In this document: piece after piece, positions 8,816-23,566 of the stretch
Layout: every line of letters begins with the position of its first letter
Position numbering within the stretch: the stretch's first letter is position 1
Assembly: GCF_000427785.1 (NCBI RefSeq)
Contig: NZ_ATYR01000016.1
Span: 62,001 to 126,000 of the forward strand
Source: Massilia alkalitolerans DSM 17462
GTDB taxonomy: Bacteria > Pseudomonadota > Gammaproteobacteria > Burkholderiales > Burkholderiaceae_D
Length of the DNA: 64,000 nucleotides
Direction of reading: 5' to 3'
Notes under the pieces: generated by a model
The model's database searches: none
Seen by the model: only the letters and a program-made list of their open reading frames with translations
Told to the model about the DNA's origin: nothing
Made by a program: the position numbers and the translations under genes

Positions 8816-9496
8816 ATGACGCAGATACTGATTGTTGAAGACAATGGCGAATACGCCGACGACATGGCCGAGTTCCTGCGGGAACTGGACCACGACGTCA
8901 CGATCGCCAAGACCGCGAGCGAGATGTGGGCGGCGCTGACGCGCACGCCGGCAGCGGTCGTCGTGCTCGACCTCGGCCTGCCGGACGAGGATGGTTTCAA
9001 TGTCATTCCGCGGATGCGCCAGCTGTACCCGGAGATCGGCCTGCTGGTGCTGACCGGCCGGGTCGCGTTCGACCACCGCATCCTCGGGCTGCGCCTGGGC
9101 GCCGACCACTACCTGACCAAGCCGATCAAGTTCCCCGAACTGGCGGCGCACATCGAAGCGCTGGACCGCCGCGTGCGTCCGGCCGACCCGGCGCCGGCGC
9201 CGAGCAAATGGACCCTGCGCGTGAGCGCCCGCCAGCTCGAACTGGGCGGCAAGGTGATCGACCTGACCGAAAAGGAGTGCAACTTCCTGCACCTCCTGAC
9301 CATCAACACCCGTCCGGTGCCGCGCCAGGTGATCGTCGCCGGCATGGGCGGCGAAGACCCGGACGCCAGCCGCCGGGTCGACATGCTGGTCTACCGCCTG
9401 CGCAAGAAAGCCCGTTCCGGCCTCGGCCAGGACCTGCCCCTGCGCAGCGCCTATGGCGAAGGCTACAGCCTCTCCGCCGGTTTCACCCTGTCCTGA
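8816..9496 (+). CDS. OmpR/PhoB-type response regulator
   Basis: A 226-residue two-domain regulator. The receiver domain has the acidic pocket E8-D9, the phosphorylated Asp52 in VVVLDLGLPDEDG, the conserved Thr in LLVLTGR and Lys in YLTKP. After a proline/alanine linker (PADPAPAPSK) comes a winged-helix DNA-binding domain (IDLTEKECNFLHLL, then DMLVYRLRKKA), close to the PhoB/OmpR class. The kinase gene lies 12 bp upstream, so the pair forms an operon and presumably a cognate two-component system. Its targets cannot be told from the sequence. Confidence 0.93.
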   Translation: MTQILIVEDNGEYADDMAEFLRELDHDVTIAKTASEMWAALTRTPAAVVVLDLGLPDEDGFNVIPRMRQLYPEIGLLVLTGRVAFDHRILGLRLGADHYLTKPIKFPELAAHIEALDRRVRPADPAPAPSKWTLRVSARQLELGGKVIDLTEKECNFLHLLTINTRPVPRQVIVAGMGGEDPDASRRVDMLVYRLRKKARSGLGQDLPLRSAYGEGYSLSAGFTLS

Positions 9497-9504
9497 GCAT
9501 AATC

Positions 9505-9559
9505 GGGGACAGAGTCGGCCAACTTTTTCGCGACCTCGAGATTAATTAGGGACAGAGTC
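9505..9559 (+). repeat. RAYT-associated repeat motifs, left side
   Basis: Two direct copies of a GGGACAGAGTC motif, at 9505-9516 (ggggacagagtc) and 9548-9559 (agggacagagtc), stand just upstream of the transposase gene. Diverged copies in the opposite orientation lie on its right side at 10499-10562. The layout is that of a transposase gene bracketed by its own inverted repeats. Confidence 0.7.
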
Positions 9560-9601
9560 AGCTTTCTCGGCTAAAATGGGTGCTCGACTTTTGAGCACGC
9601 C

Positions 9602-10312
9602 ATGGCACGCCTTCCCCGACTCATCATCCCGAACCAGCCGCAGCACCTCATCCAGCGCGGCAACAACCGCCAGCCGATCTTTCGCGACGAGGCCGACTAC
9701 CAGCGCTTCCTCGCCTGGCTGAAGGAGGCGGCGCGCTTCTACGAGGTGGCCATTCACGCCTATGTGCTGATGCCGAACCACCTGCACCTGCTGGCGACGC
9801 CTTCCAACGAAACCGGGTTGGCGTTGATGATGCAGAAGATCGGCCGCTTCTACGTCCCCTGGTTCAATCAGAAGTACGAGCGCACGGGCGGCCTGTTCGA
9901 AGGGCGCTTCCGCACTTCGCTGGTCGATACCGAGCATTATCTTCTGTCCTGCAGCCGCTACATCGAGCTCAATCCGGTGCGCGCCGGGCTGGTCGCGGCG
10001 CCGCTGGACTACCCATGGTCGAGCTACGCCCACCACACCGGCGTGCGCACGGACGCCCTCATCACCGACCACCTGCTCTACTGGGGCCTGGGTAACACGC
10101 CCTTCCAGCGCGAAGCGGCCTACACCGAGCTCGTCATGCAGGGTATTACGCAGGAAGAGCTGGACTTCGTGACCGCCTCGGTGCTGAAGAACCAGCCCCT
10201 GGGTTCGGATGCCTTCAAGGCCGAGCTCGAGCGCCGGACCAAGCGCCAGATCCTGCCGGCCAAGCGCGGGCGGCCGCTTCGGGAACCGATCCCGCCGCTT
10301 TCGCAAGCATAA
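9602..10312 (+). mobile_element. REP-associated tyrosine transposase (RAYT), Y1 HUH family
   Basis: A 236-residue protein of the Transposase_17/Y1 family. It has the LIIPNQPQHLIQRGNNRQPIF start typical of RAYTs, the metal-binding HUH pair in PNHLHLL (about residues 59-65), and the segment FEGRFRTSLVDTEHYLLSCSRYIELNPVRAGLV, which contains the tyrosines expected for catalysis. RAYTs are single-copy domesticated relatives of IS200/IS605 transposases thought to mobilise REP sequences. A 6-bp stem hairpin (gtgctc/gagcac, 9580-9598) sits just before the ATG with no clear ribosome site, so translation may be weak. The gene is intact and has a terminator. Confidence 0.92.
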
Positions 10313-10330
10313 ACAATCAGCAATCGATCA

Positions 10331-10358
10331 ACGGCACGATTATTCGTGCCGTTTTTTT
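10331..10358 (+). terminator. Rho-independent terminator of the RAYT gene
   Basis: A 9-bp perfect stem acggcacga / tcgtgccgt (10331-10339 and 10344-10352) with a 4-nt loop, followed by seven T residues, 18 bp after the RAYT stop codon. Confidence 0.9.
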
Positions 10359-10498
10359 ATTCAGCATCGCCGAAGGCAAGTCGGCAGGCATGGCAGTTGA
10401 CATACGAACGAGCCTGCCGCCGCACCGAGCGCCTCCACTTCTTCTTATTAAAATCAAGGGCTTATCGATGAATTGGCACATTTTGACCGCCTGTGATT

Positions 10499-10562
10499 GA
10501 CTATGTCCCCAATTAATCGCAAGTTCAAAAACTTGTTAAACAATTCTACTCTGACCCTAATT
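10499..10562 (-). repeat. RAYT-associated repeat motifs, right side
   Basis: Two copies of the same motif as on the left side, here inverted and diverged: gactatgtccccaattaat at 10499-10517 and actctgaccctaatt at 10548-10562. Between them is a small hairpin (caagtt-caaa-aacttg near 10522-10537). The rest of the 324-bp gap between the RAYT stop and gltB holds the RAYT terminator, a plain stretch (10359-10498), and an AT-rich segment at 10560-10625 that probably carries the gltB promoter. Confidence 0.65.
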
Positions 10563-10636
10563 ATTCTTGTTTACGTTTGTGTTGCGTTGCACTATTCTCG
10601 ATTTTCGACCCTAGATAAAGCTGTGGAGATTGCCTC

Positions 10637-15358
<4,722 letters not shown>

Positions 15359-15404
15359 GCGCCAAGCGCACCGATAACGCAAACCAGATCACGACACTTT
15401 GAAC

Positions 15405-15492
15405 CGTCGTCCCGGCGAAGGCCGGGACCCAAGTTTGCCGGCGTAGCGATATCGCACGCAGAAATTGGATCCCGGCCTTCGCCGGGATGACG
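15405..15492. repeat. 88-bp inverted-repeat element, copy A (gltB-gltD gap)
   Basis: The element has 28-bp terminal inverted repeats with two differences; each arm contains a hairpin, cccggc-gaag-gccggg on the left. The interior, read on the opposite strand, shares tttctgcgtgcg with copy B at 30871-30958, so the two copies lie in opposite orientation and have exactly the same length. It has no coding capacity. It separates gltB from gltD, which would otherwise be tightly spaced, and could affect mRNA stability or expression of the two subunits. Confidence 0.85.
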
Positions 15493-15553
15493 CGGTAGTG
15501 GCAGGAATGACGAAGGTGGCGGAGCTGCCACCCGACGACAAAAGGAAAACAAC

Positions 15554-17017
<1,464 letters not shown>

Positions 17018-17035
17018 GCGGTTTGCTATCGACAC

Positions 17036-17065
17036 AAAGGCGGCCTCGGCCGCCTTTTTCTTTTG
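17036..17065 (+). terminator. Rho-independent terminator of gltBD
   Basis: A 10-bp perfect stem aaaggcggcc / ggccgccttt (17036-17045 and 17048-17057) with a 2-nt apex, followed by a T-rich run. Confidence 0.9.
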
Positions 17066-17468
17066 GTTTTTTTATCCTGGTGTGTACAGGTTCCAACAGC
17101 CGGGTGGTATTTACCGCTTACCGACACACTTATGTGCGTCTCCGCACGACGATCAAGCGCTCAATGTTCGTACGCTAAGCCTTATTGCAGTGCATCACAT
17201 GACACAAAATGCGGGTGCAGACAAAAAGATACATCCGCAAATGTATGGTTCATTGCTCTGCAGTATTTATTGATATAATTCAATAACTGCCATATTAGTA
17301 GATATACATATCTCTTAAAAAACAATGCCTTACAAAACAAAATATCTGACCCATTGGTCAATATTGTTGTAAGAGCACGTCGCGAAAGCGGGCCAAAATG
17401 GGCCACCTCAAGCGGGGCTTAAGCTTTCTGCACTACAATAACGGATTACCCAAAATATCAAACACGTT
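17066..17468. other. AT-rich intergenic region upstream of the mla operon
   Basis: About 400 bp between the gltD terminator and mlaF, clearly poorer in G+C than the surrounding genes, mainly at 17200-17380. A perfect TATAAT occurs at 17274-17279 and a TACAAT at 17434-17439, each a possible -10 element, though neither has a convincing -35 at 17 bp. No protein-like reading frame, RNA gene or long repeat is evident. The composition suggests a long regulatory region for the mla operon or a remnant of foreign DNA. Confidence 0.5.
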
Positions 17469-18275
17469 GTGTCCAACCTAGTTGAAATCCGCGATCTGCA
17501 CTTTGCGTACGGGGAGCGTTCCATCCTGTCGAACCTGCGCATGGACTTCCCGCGCGGTAAGCTCGTGGCCGTCATGGGCGGCTCGGGCTGTGGCAAGACC
17601 ACGGTCCTGCGCCTGATCGGTGGCCAGATCCGTCCGCAGCGCGGTGAGGTGCGCGTGGGCGGCGAAGTCGTGCACCAGCTCAATACCGAGGGCCTGTACC
17701 GCCTGCGCCGCCGCATGGGCATGCTGTTCCAGTTCGGCGCGCTGTTCACCGACCTGTCGGTATTCGACAACGTCGCCTTCCCGCTGCGCGAGCACACCGA
17801 CCTGCCGGAAGAAGTGATCCGCGACCTGGTGCTCATGAAGCTCAATGCCGTGGGCCTGCGCAACGCGCACCGCCTGAAGCCGGCCGAGATTTCCGGCGGC
17901 ATGGCGCGCCGCGTCGCCGTCGCCCGCGCCGTCGCGCTCGACCCCGAACTGATCATGTACGACGAGCCCTTCGCCGGCCTCGACCCGATCTCGATGGGCG
18001 TTACCGCCAACCTGATCCGCAACCTGAACGATGCCCTCGGCTCGACCTCGATCCTGGTGTCGCACGACGTGCACGAATGCTTTGCGATCGCCGACTACGT
18101 GTACTTCATGTCGGCAGGCAAGATCGTGGCCGAAGGCACGCCGGACGATCTGCGCGTCTCGGAAGACCCGTATGTGAAGCAGTTCGTGAATGCCGCGCCC
18201 GATGGCCCGGTGCCCTTCCACTATCCGGGCAAGTCGCTGGCCGACGACCTCGGCCTGGGAGGCGTGCGCAAATGA
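17469..18275 (+). CDS. mlaF: MlaF, ATPase of the Mla phospholipid transporter
   Basis: A 268-residue ABC ATPase: Walker A GGSGCGKTT (about residues 37-45), signature SGGMARRVAVARA (the Mla-type SGG rather than LSGGQ), Walker B LIMYDEPFAGLDP and the switch histidine in LVSHDVHE. The FGALFTDLSVFDN segment is typical of MlaF. It powers the MlaFEDB complex that moves phospholipids between the outer and inner membranes. The start is GTG at 17469 with no obvious ribosome site; I see no better in-frame start. The stop overlaps the mlaE start. Confidence 0.95.
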   Translation: MSNLVEIRDLHFAYGERSILSNLRMDFPRGKLVAVMGGSGCGKTTVLRLIGGQIRPQRGEVRVGGEVVHQLNTEGLYRLRRRMGMLFQFGALFTDLSVFDNVAFPLREHTDLPEEVIRDLVLMKLNAVGLRNAHRLKPAEISGGMARRVAVARAVALDPELIMYDEPFAGLDPISMGVTANLIRNLNDALGSTSILVSHDVHECFAIADYVYFMSAGKIVAEGTPDDLRVSEDPYVKQFVNAAPDGPVPFHYPGKSLADDLGLGGVRK

Positions 18276-19057
18276 TGATCACGCGCTTTTTCGAAACCAT
18301 CGGCCGCCACGTGCGCGAAGCCATCGCCAGCGTCGGCTTCGCCACGCGCGCCTTCTTCAACCTGCTCGGCGTCTCGCCCGGCGCCTTCCGGCGCCCGGCC
18401 CTGATCTCGGAGCAGATCCACTTCATCGGCAACTATTCGCTGGTGATCATCATCGTGTCCGGCCTGTTCGTCGGCATGGTGCTCGGCCTGCAGGGCTATT
18501 ACACGCTGAACCAGTACGGCGCCGAGCAGGCGCTGGGACAGGTGGTGGCGCTGGCCCTGGTGCGCGAGCTCGGCCCGGTCGTGACCGCGCTGCTGTTCGC
18601 CGGCCGCGCCGGCACCTCGCTCACCGCCCAGATCGGCCTCATGAAAGCCGGCGAGCAGCTGTCCGCCATGGAAATGATGGCGATTAACCCGGTCCAGCGC
18701 GTGCTGGCGCCGCGTTTCTGGGGCGGCGTGATCGCCATGCCGATCCTGGCGGCCATCTTCTCGGCGGTCGGCGTGTTCGGCGGCTACCTGGTCGGCGTGC
18801 AGCTGATCGGCGTGGACGAGGGCGCGTTCTGGTCGCAGATGCAGGCTGGAGTGGATGTGCGCGCTGACGTACTGAATGGTGTTCTCAAAAGCTTTATCTT
18901 TGGTATCGCGGTCACGTTCACGGCGCTGTTCCAGGGTTACCAGACCAAGCCGACCCCGGAAGACGTGTCGCGCGCGACCACGCGTACCGTCGTCATCGCG
19001 TCGCTGATGGTCTGGGGCCTGGACTTCATCATGACCGCGCTGATGTTCAACAAGTAA
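18272..19057 (+). CDS. mlaE: MlaE, permease of the Mla phospholipid transporter
   Basis: A 261-residue MlaE/YrbE permease with a membrane-hugging N-terminal helix, about five transmembrane segments, and the family signature LALVRELGPVVTALLFAGRAGTS around residues 89-110. The ATG at 18272 overlaps the mlaF stop (ATGA), which fixes the start and suggests translational coupling. It forms the inner-membrane core on which MlaF, MlaB and the MlaD hexamer assemble. Confidence 0.96.
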   Translation: MMITRFFETIGRHVREAIASVGFATRAFFNLLGVSPGAFRRPALISEQIHFIGNYSLVIIIVSGLFVGMVLGLQGYYTLNQYGAEQALGQVVALALVRELGPVVTALLFAGRAGTSLTAQIGLMKAGEQLSAMEMMAINPVQRVLAPRFWGGVIAMPILAAIFSAVGVFGGYLVGVQLIGVDEGAFWSQMQAGVDVRADVLNGVLKSFIFGIAVTFTALFQGYQTKPTPEDVSRATTRTVVIASLMVWGLDFIMTALMFNK

Positions 19058-19098
19058 GCACAAGCAAGTAACTAAACAAGATTTACTAGGGTATTCGT

Positions 19099-19572
19099 AT
19101 GCACCGCAAAACTATCGACGTCTGGGTTGGCCTGTTTGTCCTGCTGGGCGCGGCCTCGCTGCTGTTCCTGGCCCTGCAGGCCGGCAATATGAGCTCGCTC
19201 TCGTTCAGCAAGACCTATGCCGTGACCGCAAAATTCGACAATATCGGCGGCCTCAAGCCGCAGGCGCCGGTCAAGAGCGCCGGTGTGGTGGTCGGCCGCG
19301 TGGGTGAAATCACCTTCGACGACAAGACCTACCAGGCGCTCGTGCGCCTCGATATGGAGCCAGGATATAAATTCCCGAAAGACAGTTCGCTGAAGATCCT
19401 GACTGCTGGCCTGCTGGGCGAGCAGTACATCGGCATCGAACCGGGTGGCGACACCCAGAACCTGGCCGAGGGCGACCGCATCAACCGTACCCAGTCGGCG
19501 ACGGTGCTCGAAGACCTGATCAACCAATTTATCTATAGCAAGGCCGCTGAAGGAAAGGAAGGTAGTGAATGA
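19099..19572 (+). CDS. mlaD: MlaD, MCE-domain lipid-binding subunit
   Basis: A 157-residue protein with one N-terminal membrane anchor (VWVGLFVLLGAASLLFLAL, about residues 7-26) and a single MCE domain (TAKFDNIGGLKPQAPVKSAGVVVGRV to GLLGEQYIGIEPG). MCE proteins form a hexameric ring in the periplasm that channels lipids. Length is usual for MlaD. The stop overlaps the mlaA start by 4 bp. Confidence 0.95.
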   Translation: MHRKTIDVWVGLFVLLGAASLLFLALQAGNMSSLSFSKTYAVTAKFDNIGGLKPQAPVKSAGVVVGRVGEITFDDKTYQALVRLDMEPGYKFPKDSSLKILTAGLLGEQYIGIEPGGDTQNLAEGDRINRTQSATVLEDLINQFIYSKAAEGKEGSE

Positions 19573-20360
19573 AACACGCACCACACCGTACCACCGGCCG
19601 TATCCATGGGCTTGCGGCAATCGCCGCAGCCCTGCTGCTGACCGGCTGCGCCACGACGCAGAATCCGCAGGACCCGCTCGAAGGCTATAACCGTACCGTG
19701 TTCCGCTTCAACGACGCGGTTGACCGCACCGTCCTGAAGCCGACCGCCACCGCCTACAAGAACGTGACACCGAGCTTTGTGCAAACGGGCGTCGGCAACT
19801 TCTTCGGCAACCTGTCCGACGCCTGGAGCGCGGTGAACAACCTGCTGCAGGGCAAGGTGGAGAACGGCATGGGCGACGTCACCCGTGTCGCCGTCAACTC
19901 GACCTTCGGCATCTTTGGCCTGCTCGACATCGCCTCGGAAGCCGGCATCCAGAAGCACAACGAGGATTTCGGCCAGACCCTGGGCGTCTGGGGCGTTCCA
20001 AGCGGCCCCTTCTTGATGTTGCCGATTCTGGGCCCATCTACGGTGCGTGACACCGCTGCGCTGCCGGCCGATATCGGCGCCGACATCTGGAAGTACAAGC
20101 GCCCGGATAACTGGCGCAACATCGGCTCGGCGATCCGCGTGGTCGACAAGCGCGCCAGCCTGCTCGACGCCGGCAACCTGCTGGAAGAGGCCGCCCTGGA
20201 CCGCTACGAGTTCATCCGCGACGGCTACATGCAGCGCCGCCAGAGCCAGGTCTATGACGGCAACGTGCCGCGCCAGCCGAACGAAGGGGACGAAGCGACC
20301 AGCAACGCCGAGCCGGCCGCCGACCCGGCAGGCAAAGCGGCGGCGGAGCCGACCAAGTAA
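19569..20360 (+). CDS. mlaA: MlaA/VacJ outer-membrane lipoprotein
   Basis: A 263-residue lipoprotein: signal peptide ending in the lipobox LLTGC (Cys27), then the VacJ core (DPLEGYNRTVFRFNDAVDRT, VGNFFGNLSDAWSAVNNLLQG, and SGPFLMLPILGPSTVRD). MlaA removes misplaced phospholipids from the outer leaflet of the outer membrane and hands them to MlaC. In E. coli mlaA is unlinked to mlaFEDCB; here it sits inside the operon between mlaD and mlaC, as is common in betaproteobacteria. The C-terminal tail is rich in Ala, Glu and Pro. Confidence 0.95.
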   Translation: MKHAPHRTTGRIHGLAAIAAALLLTGCATTQNPQDPLEGYNRTVFRFNDAVDRTVLKPTATAYKNVTPSFVQTGVGNFFGNLSDAWSAVNNLLQGKVENGMGDVTRVAVNSTFGIFGLLDIASEAGIQKHNEDFGQTLGVWGVPSGPFLMLPILGPSTVRDTAALPADIGADIWKYKRPDNWRNIGSAIRVVDKRASLLDAGNLLEEAALDRYEFIRDGYMQRRQSQVYDGNVPRQPNEGDEATSNAEPAADPAGKAAAEPTK

Positions 20361-20466
20361 CAAGTCCTTACACACCGGTGTCATCCGTAGGACAGCAAGA
20401 AGAGTTAACCGGGGACATGCCGCGCCGCTTGAAGCCGGCGCCGTGCCCCAACGACAAGGAAACCAC

Positions 20467-21099
20467 ATGAAGCCCATCATCCAACTGATCGCAGCAGCAA
20501 GCGCCACCGTCGCCTTCGCCACCTCGGCCATCGCCGCCGAAGCCCCGGATGCCCTGGTCAAGCGCATCAGCGCCGACGTCATCGAGACCGTCAAGTCGGA
20601 CAAGGACATCCAGGCCGGCAACCGCAACAAGATCATGGACCTGGTCAATTCCAAGATCCTGCCGCACGTCGACGCCCAGAAAATGACCCAGCAGGCGGCC
20701 GGCCGCTTCTGGCGCCAGGCCACCCCGGCGCAGCAGCAGCAACTGACCAAGGAATTCACCAACCTGCTGGTCTACACTTACTCGGGTGCGCTGTCGCAGA
20801 TCAAGAACGAGACCGTCGAATTCCAGCCGATGCGTGCCGAAGCGGGCGCCAACGACGTGGAAGTGCGTTCGCAGGTGAAGGTCGCCCGCGGCGAGCCGAT
20901 CACCCTGAACTACCGCCTGGCCAATGGTCCGCAGGGCTGGAAGATCTACGACATCAACGTGTTGGGCGCCTGGCTGGTTCAGACCTACACCAGCACCTTC
21001 GCCAGCGAGATCAACAAGGGCGGCATCGATGGTCTGATCAAGAAGCTGGCCGAGCGTAACCAGCAGCTGGCCTCCAAGCCGCTGAAGGCGCCGAAGTAA
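20467..21099 (+). CDS. mlaC: MlaC, periplasmic phospholipid shuttle
   Basis: A 210-residue protein with a Sec signal peptide (MKPIIQLIAAASATVAFATS...AIAAEAPD) and the MlaC/Ttg2D fold: VNSKILPHVDAQKMTQQAAG, RFWRQATPAQQQQLTKEF, LLVYTYSGAL and WKIYDINVLGAWLVQTY. It carries phospholipid between MlaA and MlaD. I chose the ATG at 20467 because the open frame upstream overlaps mlaA and lacks a signal peptide. The stop overlaps the mlaB start by 1 nt. Confidence 0.95.
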   Translation: MKPIIQLIAAASATVAFATSAIAAEAPDALVKRISADVIETVKSDKDIQAGNRNKIMDLVNSKILPHVDAQKMTQQAAGRFWRQATPAQQQQLTKEFTNLLVYTYSGALSQIKNETVEFQPMRAEAGANDVEVRSQVKVARGEPITLNYRLANGPQGWKIYDINVLGAWLVQTYTSTFASEINKGGIDGLIKKLAERNQQLASKPLKAPK

Positions 21100-21374
21100 T
21101 GGCCGAAGCCAATCCGATGCTCTCGCTCGATGCCCTGACCTTCCAGAGCGCCAGAAGCGCCCTGGAGCAGGGCTGCGCGGCGATCGCCGCGGGCGAGACC
21201 GTGTTCGACCTGGCCGGCGTCGGCGCCGCCGATTCGTCCGGCGTGGCCCTGCTGCTGGCCTGGCAGCGCCGTGCCCAGAAGGCCGGCCAGCGCCTCACTT
21301 TCATCAACGTTCCCCAGAACGTGCAGAAGCTGGCTGCGCTGTATGGCGTGGACCAGCTGGTTTCGCAGTCGTAA
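21099..21374 (+). CDS. mlaB: MlaB, STAS-domain subunit of the Mla transporter
   Basis: A 91-residue STAS-domain protein with the phosphorylatable-type motif AADSSGVALLLAW (about residues 44-56). In Mla complexes the STAS protein binds MlaF and is needed for its activity and stability. The TAATG overlap with mlaC and the position at the end of mlaFEDAC support the name. It is followed by a repeat element rather than a clear T-tract terminator. Confidence 0.9.
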   Translation: MAEANPMLSLDALTFQSARSALEQGCAAIAAGETVFDLAGVGAADSSGVALLLAWQRRAQKAGQRLTFINVPQNVQKLAALYGVDQLVSQS

Positions 21375-21385
21375 TCTCGTTTTGC

Positions 21386-21507
21386 GTAGGGGTGATCTGG
21401 TCCAGTGGACCAGATCACGCTTCGCCGTCCGCGCGTTCAACTCTCCTATGCACTGCCACTGCGCGTCGTCTGGCTGGACGCGCGGTCGGCATAGCCGACC
21501 ACCCTAC
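21386..21507. repeat. REP/BIME-like element, GTAGGGTGG family, copy 2 with a 27-bp palindrome
   Basis: The right 30 bp (gcgcggtcggcatagccgac then caccctac) is the same as in the copy at 7064-7172, and the left part keeps gtaggg and gcttcgccgtccgcgcgttc. Between these, the six bases expected in the left hairpin arm are replaced by a perfect 13-bp inverted repeat around one G (21392-21404 and 21406-21418), with two GATC sites. This hairpin may end mla transcription, but no T-run follows. Confidence 0.75.
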
Positions 21508-21604
21508 GCCGAATTACCCCGCCGGCCTCTTGTATTTGCGATTTCCCCTATAATGGGTCGTTTCCCCGCACGGCCTGGCGCGCTCGCGCCGCCTCCCAAC
21601 AAGA

Positions 21605-22536
<932 letters not shown>

Positions 22537-22540
<4 letters not shown>

Positions 22541-23304
22541 GCCTGTTCTCCGTGGGTTTCCGCACCCTGTTCTACAAGGAGTCGCTGCGCTTCTGGAAAG
22601 TCGCGACCCAGACCATCGCCGCGCCGGTCGTCACGGCCATGCTCTACCTGCTGATCTTCGGCCACGTGCTGGACGGCCGCGTCGAGATGCTGGACGGCGT
22701 CAGCTACACCGCCTTCCTGATCCCGGGCCTGGTGATGATGAGCGTGCTGCAGAACGCCTTCGCCAACTCGTCTTCGTCCCTGATCCAGTCCAAGATCACC
22801 GGCAACCTGGTGTTCATCCTGCTGCCGCCGCTGTCGCATGCCGAAATCCTGTCGGCGTATGTGGCGGCGGCCGTGCTGCGCGGCGTCGTGGTCGGCTTCG
22901 GCGTGTTCGTGATCACCGCCTGGTTCGCCCACCTGAGTTTCGTGGCGCCGCTGTGGATCCTGGTGTTCGCCTTCCTGGGCGCGGCCATCCTCGGCACCAT
23001 GGGCGTGATCGCCGGCATCTGGGCCGAGAAGTTCGACCAGCTGGCCGCTTTCCAGAACTTCCTGATCATGCCGGCCACCTTCCTGGCCGGGGTGTTCTAT
23101 TCCATCCAAAAACTGCCGCCGTTCTGGCTCGCAGTCTCGCATTTCAACCCGTTCTTTTATATGATTGACGGGTTCCGCTATGGATTCTTCGGCAAGTCCG
23201 ACGTCTCGCCCTGGACCAGCCTGGCCATCGTGTCGGTGTTCTTCGTGGTGCTGGCGGCCATTGCGGTCAACCTTCTCAAGCGCGGCTACAGGCTGCGCCA
23301 CTAA
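22537..23304 (+). CDS. ABC-2 type transporter permease (YadH-like)
   Basis: A 255-residue ABC-2 membrane protein with about six hydrophobic helices, an N-terminal amphipathic stretch (FRTLFYKESLRFWKVATQT) and the family signature near the C-terminus (FLAGVFYSIQKLPPFWLAVS, HFNPFFYMIDGFRYGFFG). The ATG at 22537 overlaps the stop of the ATPase gene; the longer open frame upstream is out of register with that coupling and lies inside the ATPase gene. Forms the exporter with the preceding gene. Confidence 0.92.
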
Positions 23305-23326
23305 AAGAATTCACTTGGAGTTATCC

Positions 23327-23563
23327 GTGGCGACCACACCCGAACTGATCCACAGCTACATCAGCGCCGGCCTCGAATGCACCCATTTGCACGTCGAAGG
23401 CGACGGCCAGCACTTCACGGCGGTCATCGTGTCGTCGGCCTTTGCCGGCAAGCGCCCGATCCAGCGCCACCAGCTGGTGTACGCCGCGCTCGGCGACCGC
23501 ATGCGCGAAGAGATCCACGCGCTGTCGATGAAGACCCTCACCCCTGAAGAGTACCAAGGCTAA
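23327..23563 (+). CDS. ibaG: BolA/IbaG family protein
   Basis: A 78-residue BolA-like protein: [20 protein letters not shown], the [13 protein letters not shown] helix-turn region and a C-terminal [13 protein letters not shown] start it at the GTG at 23327, which has a TTGGAG ribosome site 7 nt upstream; the open frame upstream is in the permease gene. IbaG-type BolA proteins bind monothiol glutaredoxins and [2Fe-2S] clusters. Adjacency to murA, as in E. coli where ibaG (yrbA) precedes murA, supports the name. Confidence 0.88.
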   Translation: MATTPELIHSYISAGLECTHLHVEGDGQHFTAVIVSSAFAGKRPIQRHQLVYAALGDRMREEIHALSMKTLTPEEYQG

Positions 23564-23566
23564 AAC

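Noticed and set aside
17063..17406. Short reading frames of 63 to 74 codons on both strands in the AT-rich gap before mlaF.
   Set aside because: No ribosome sites, no hydrophobic or domain pattern, and the plus-strand ones overlap each other in different frames.
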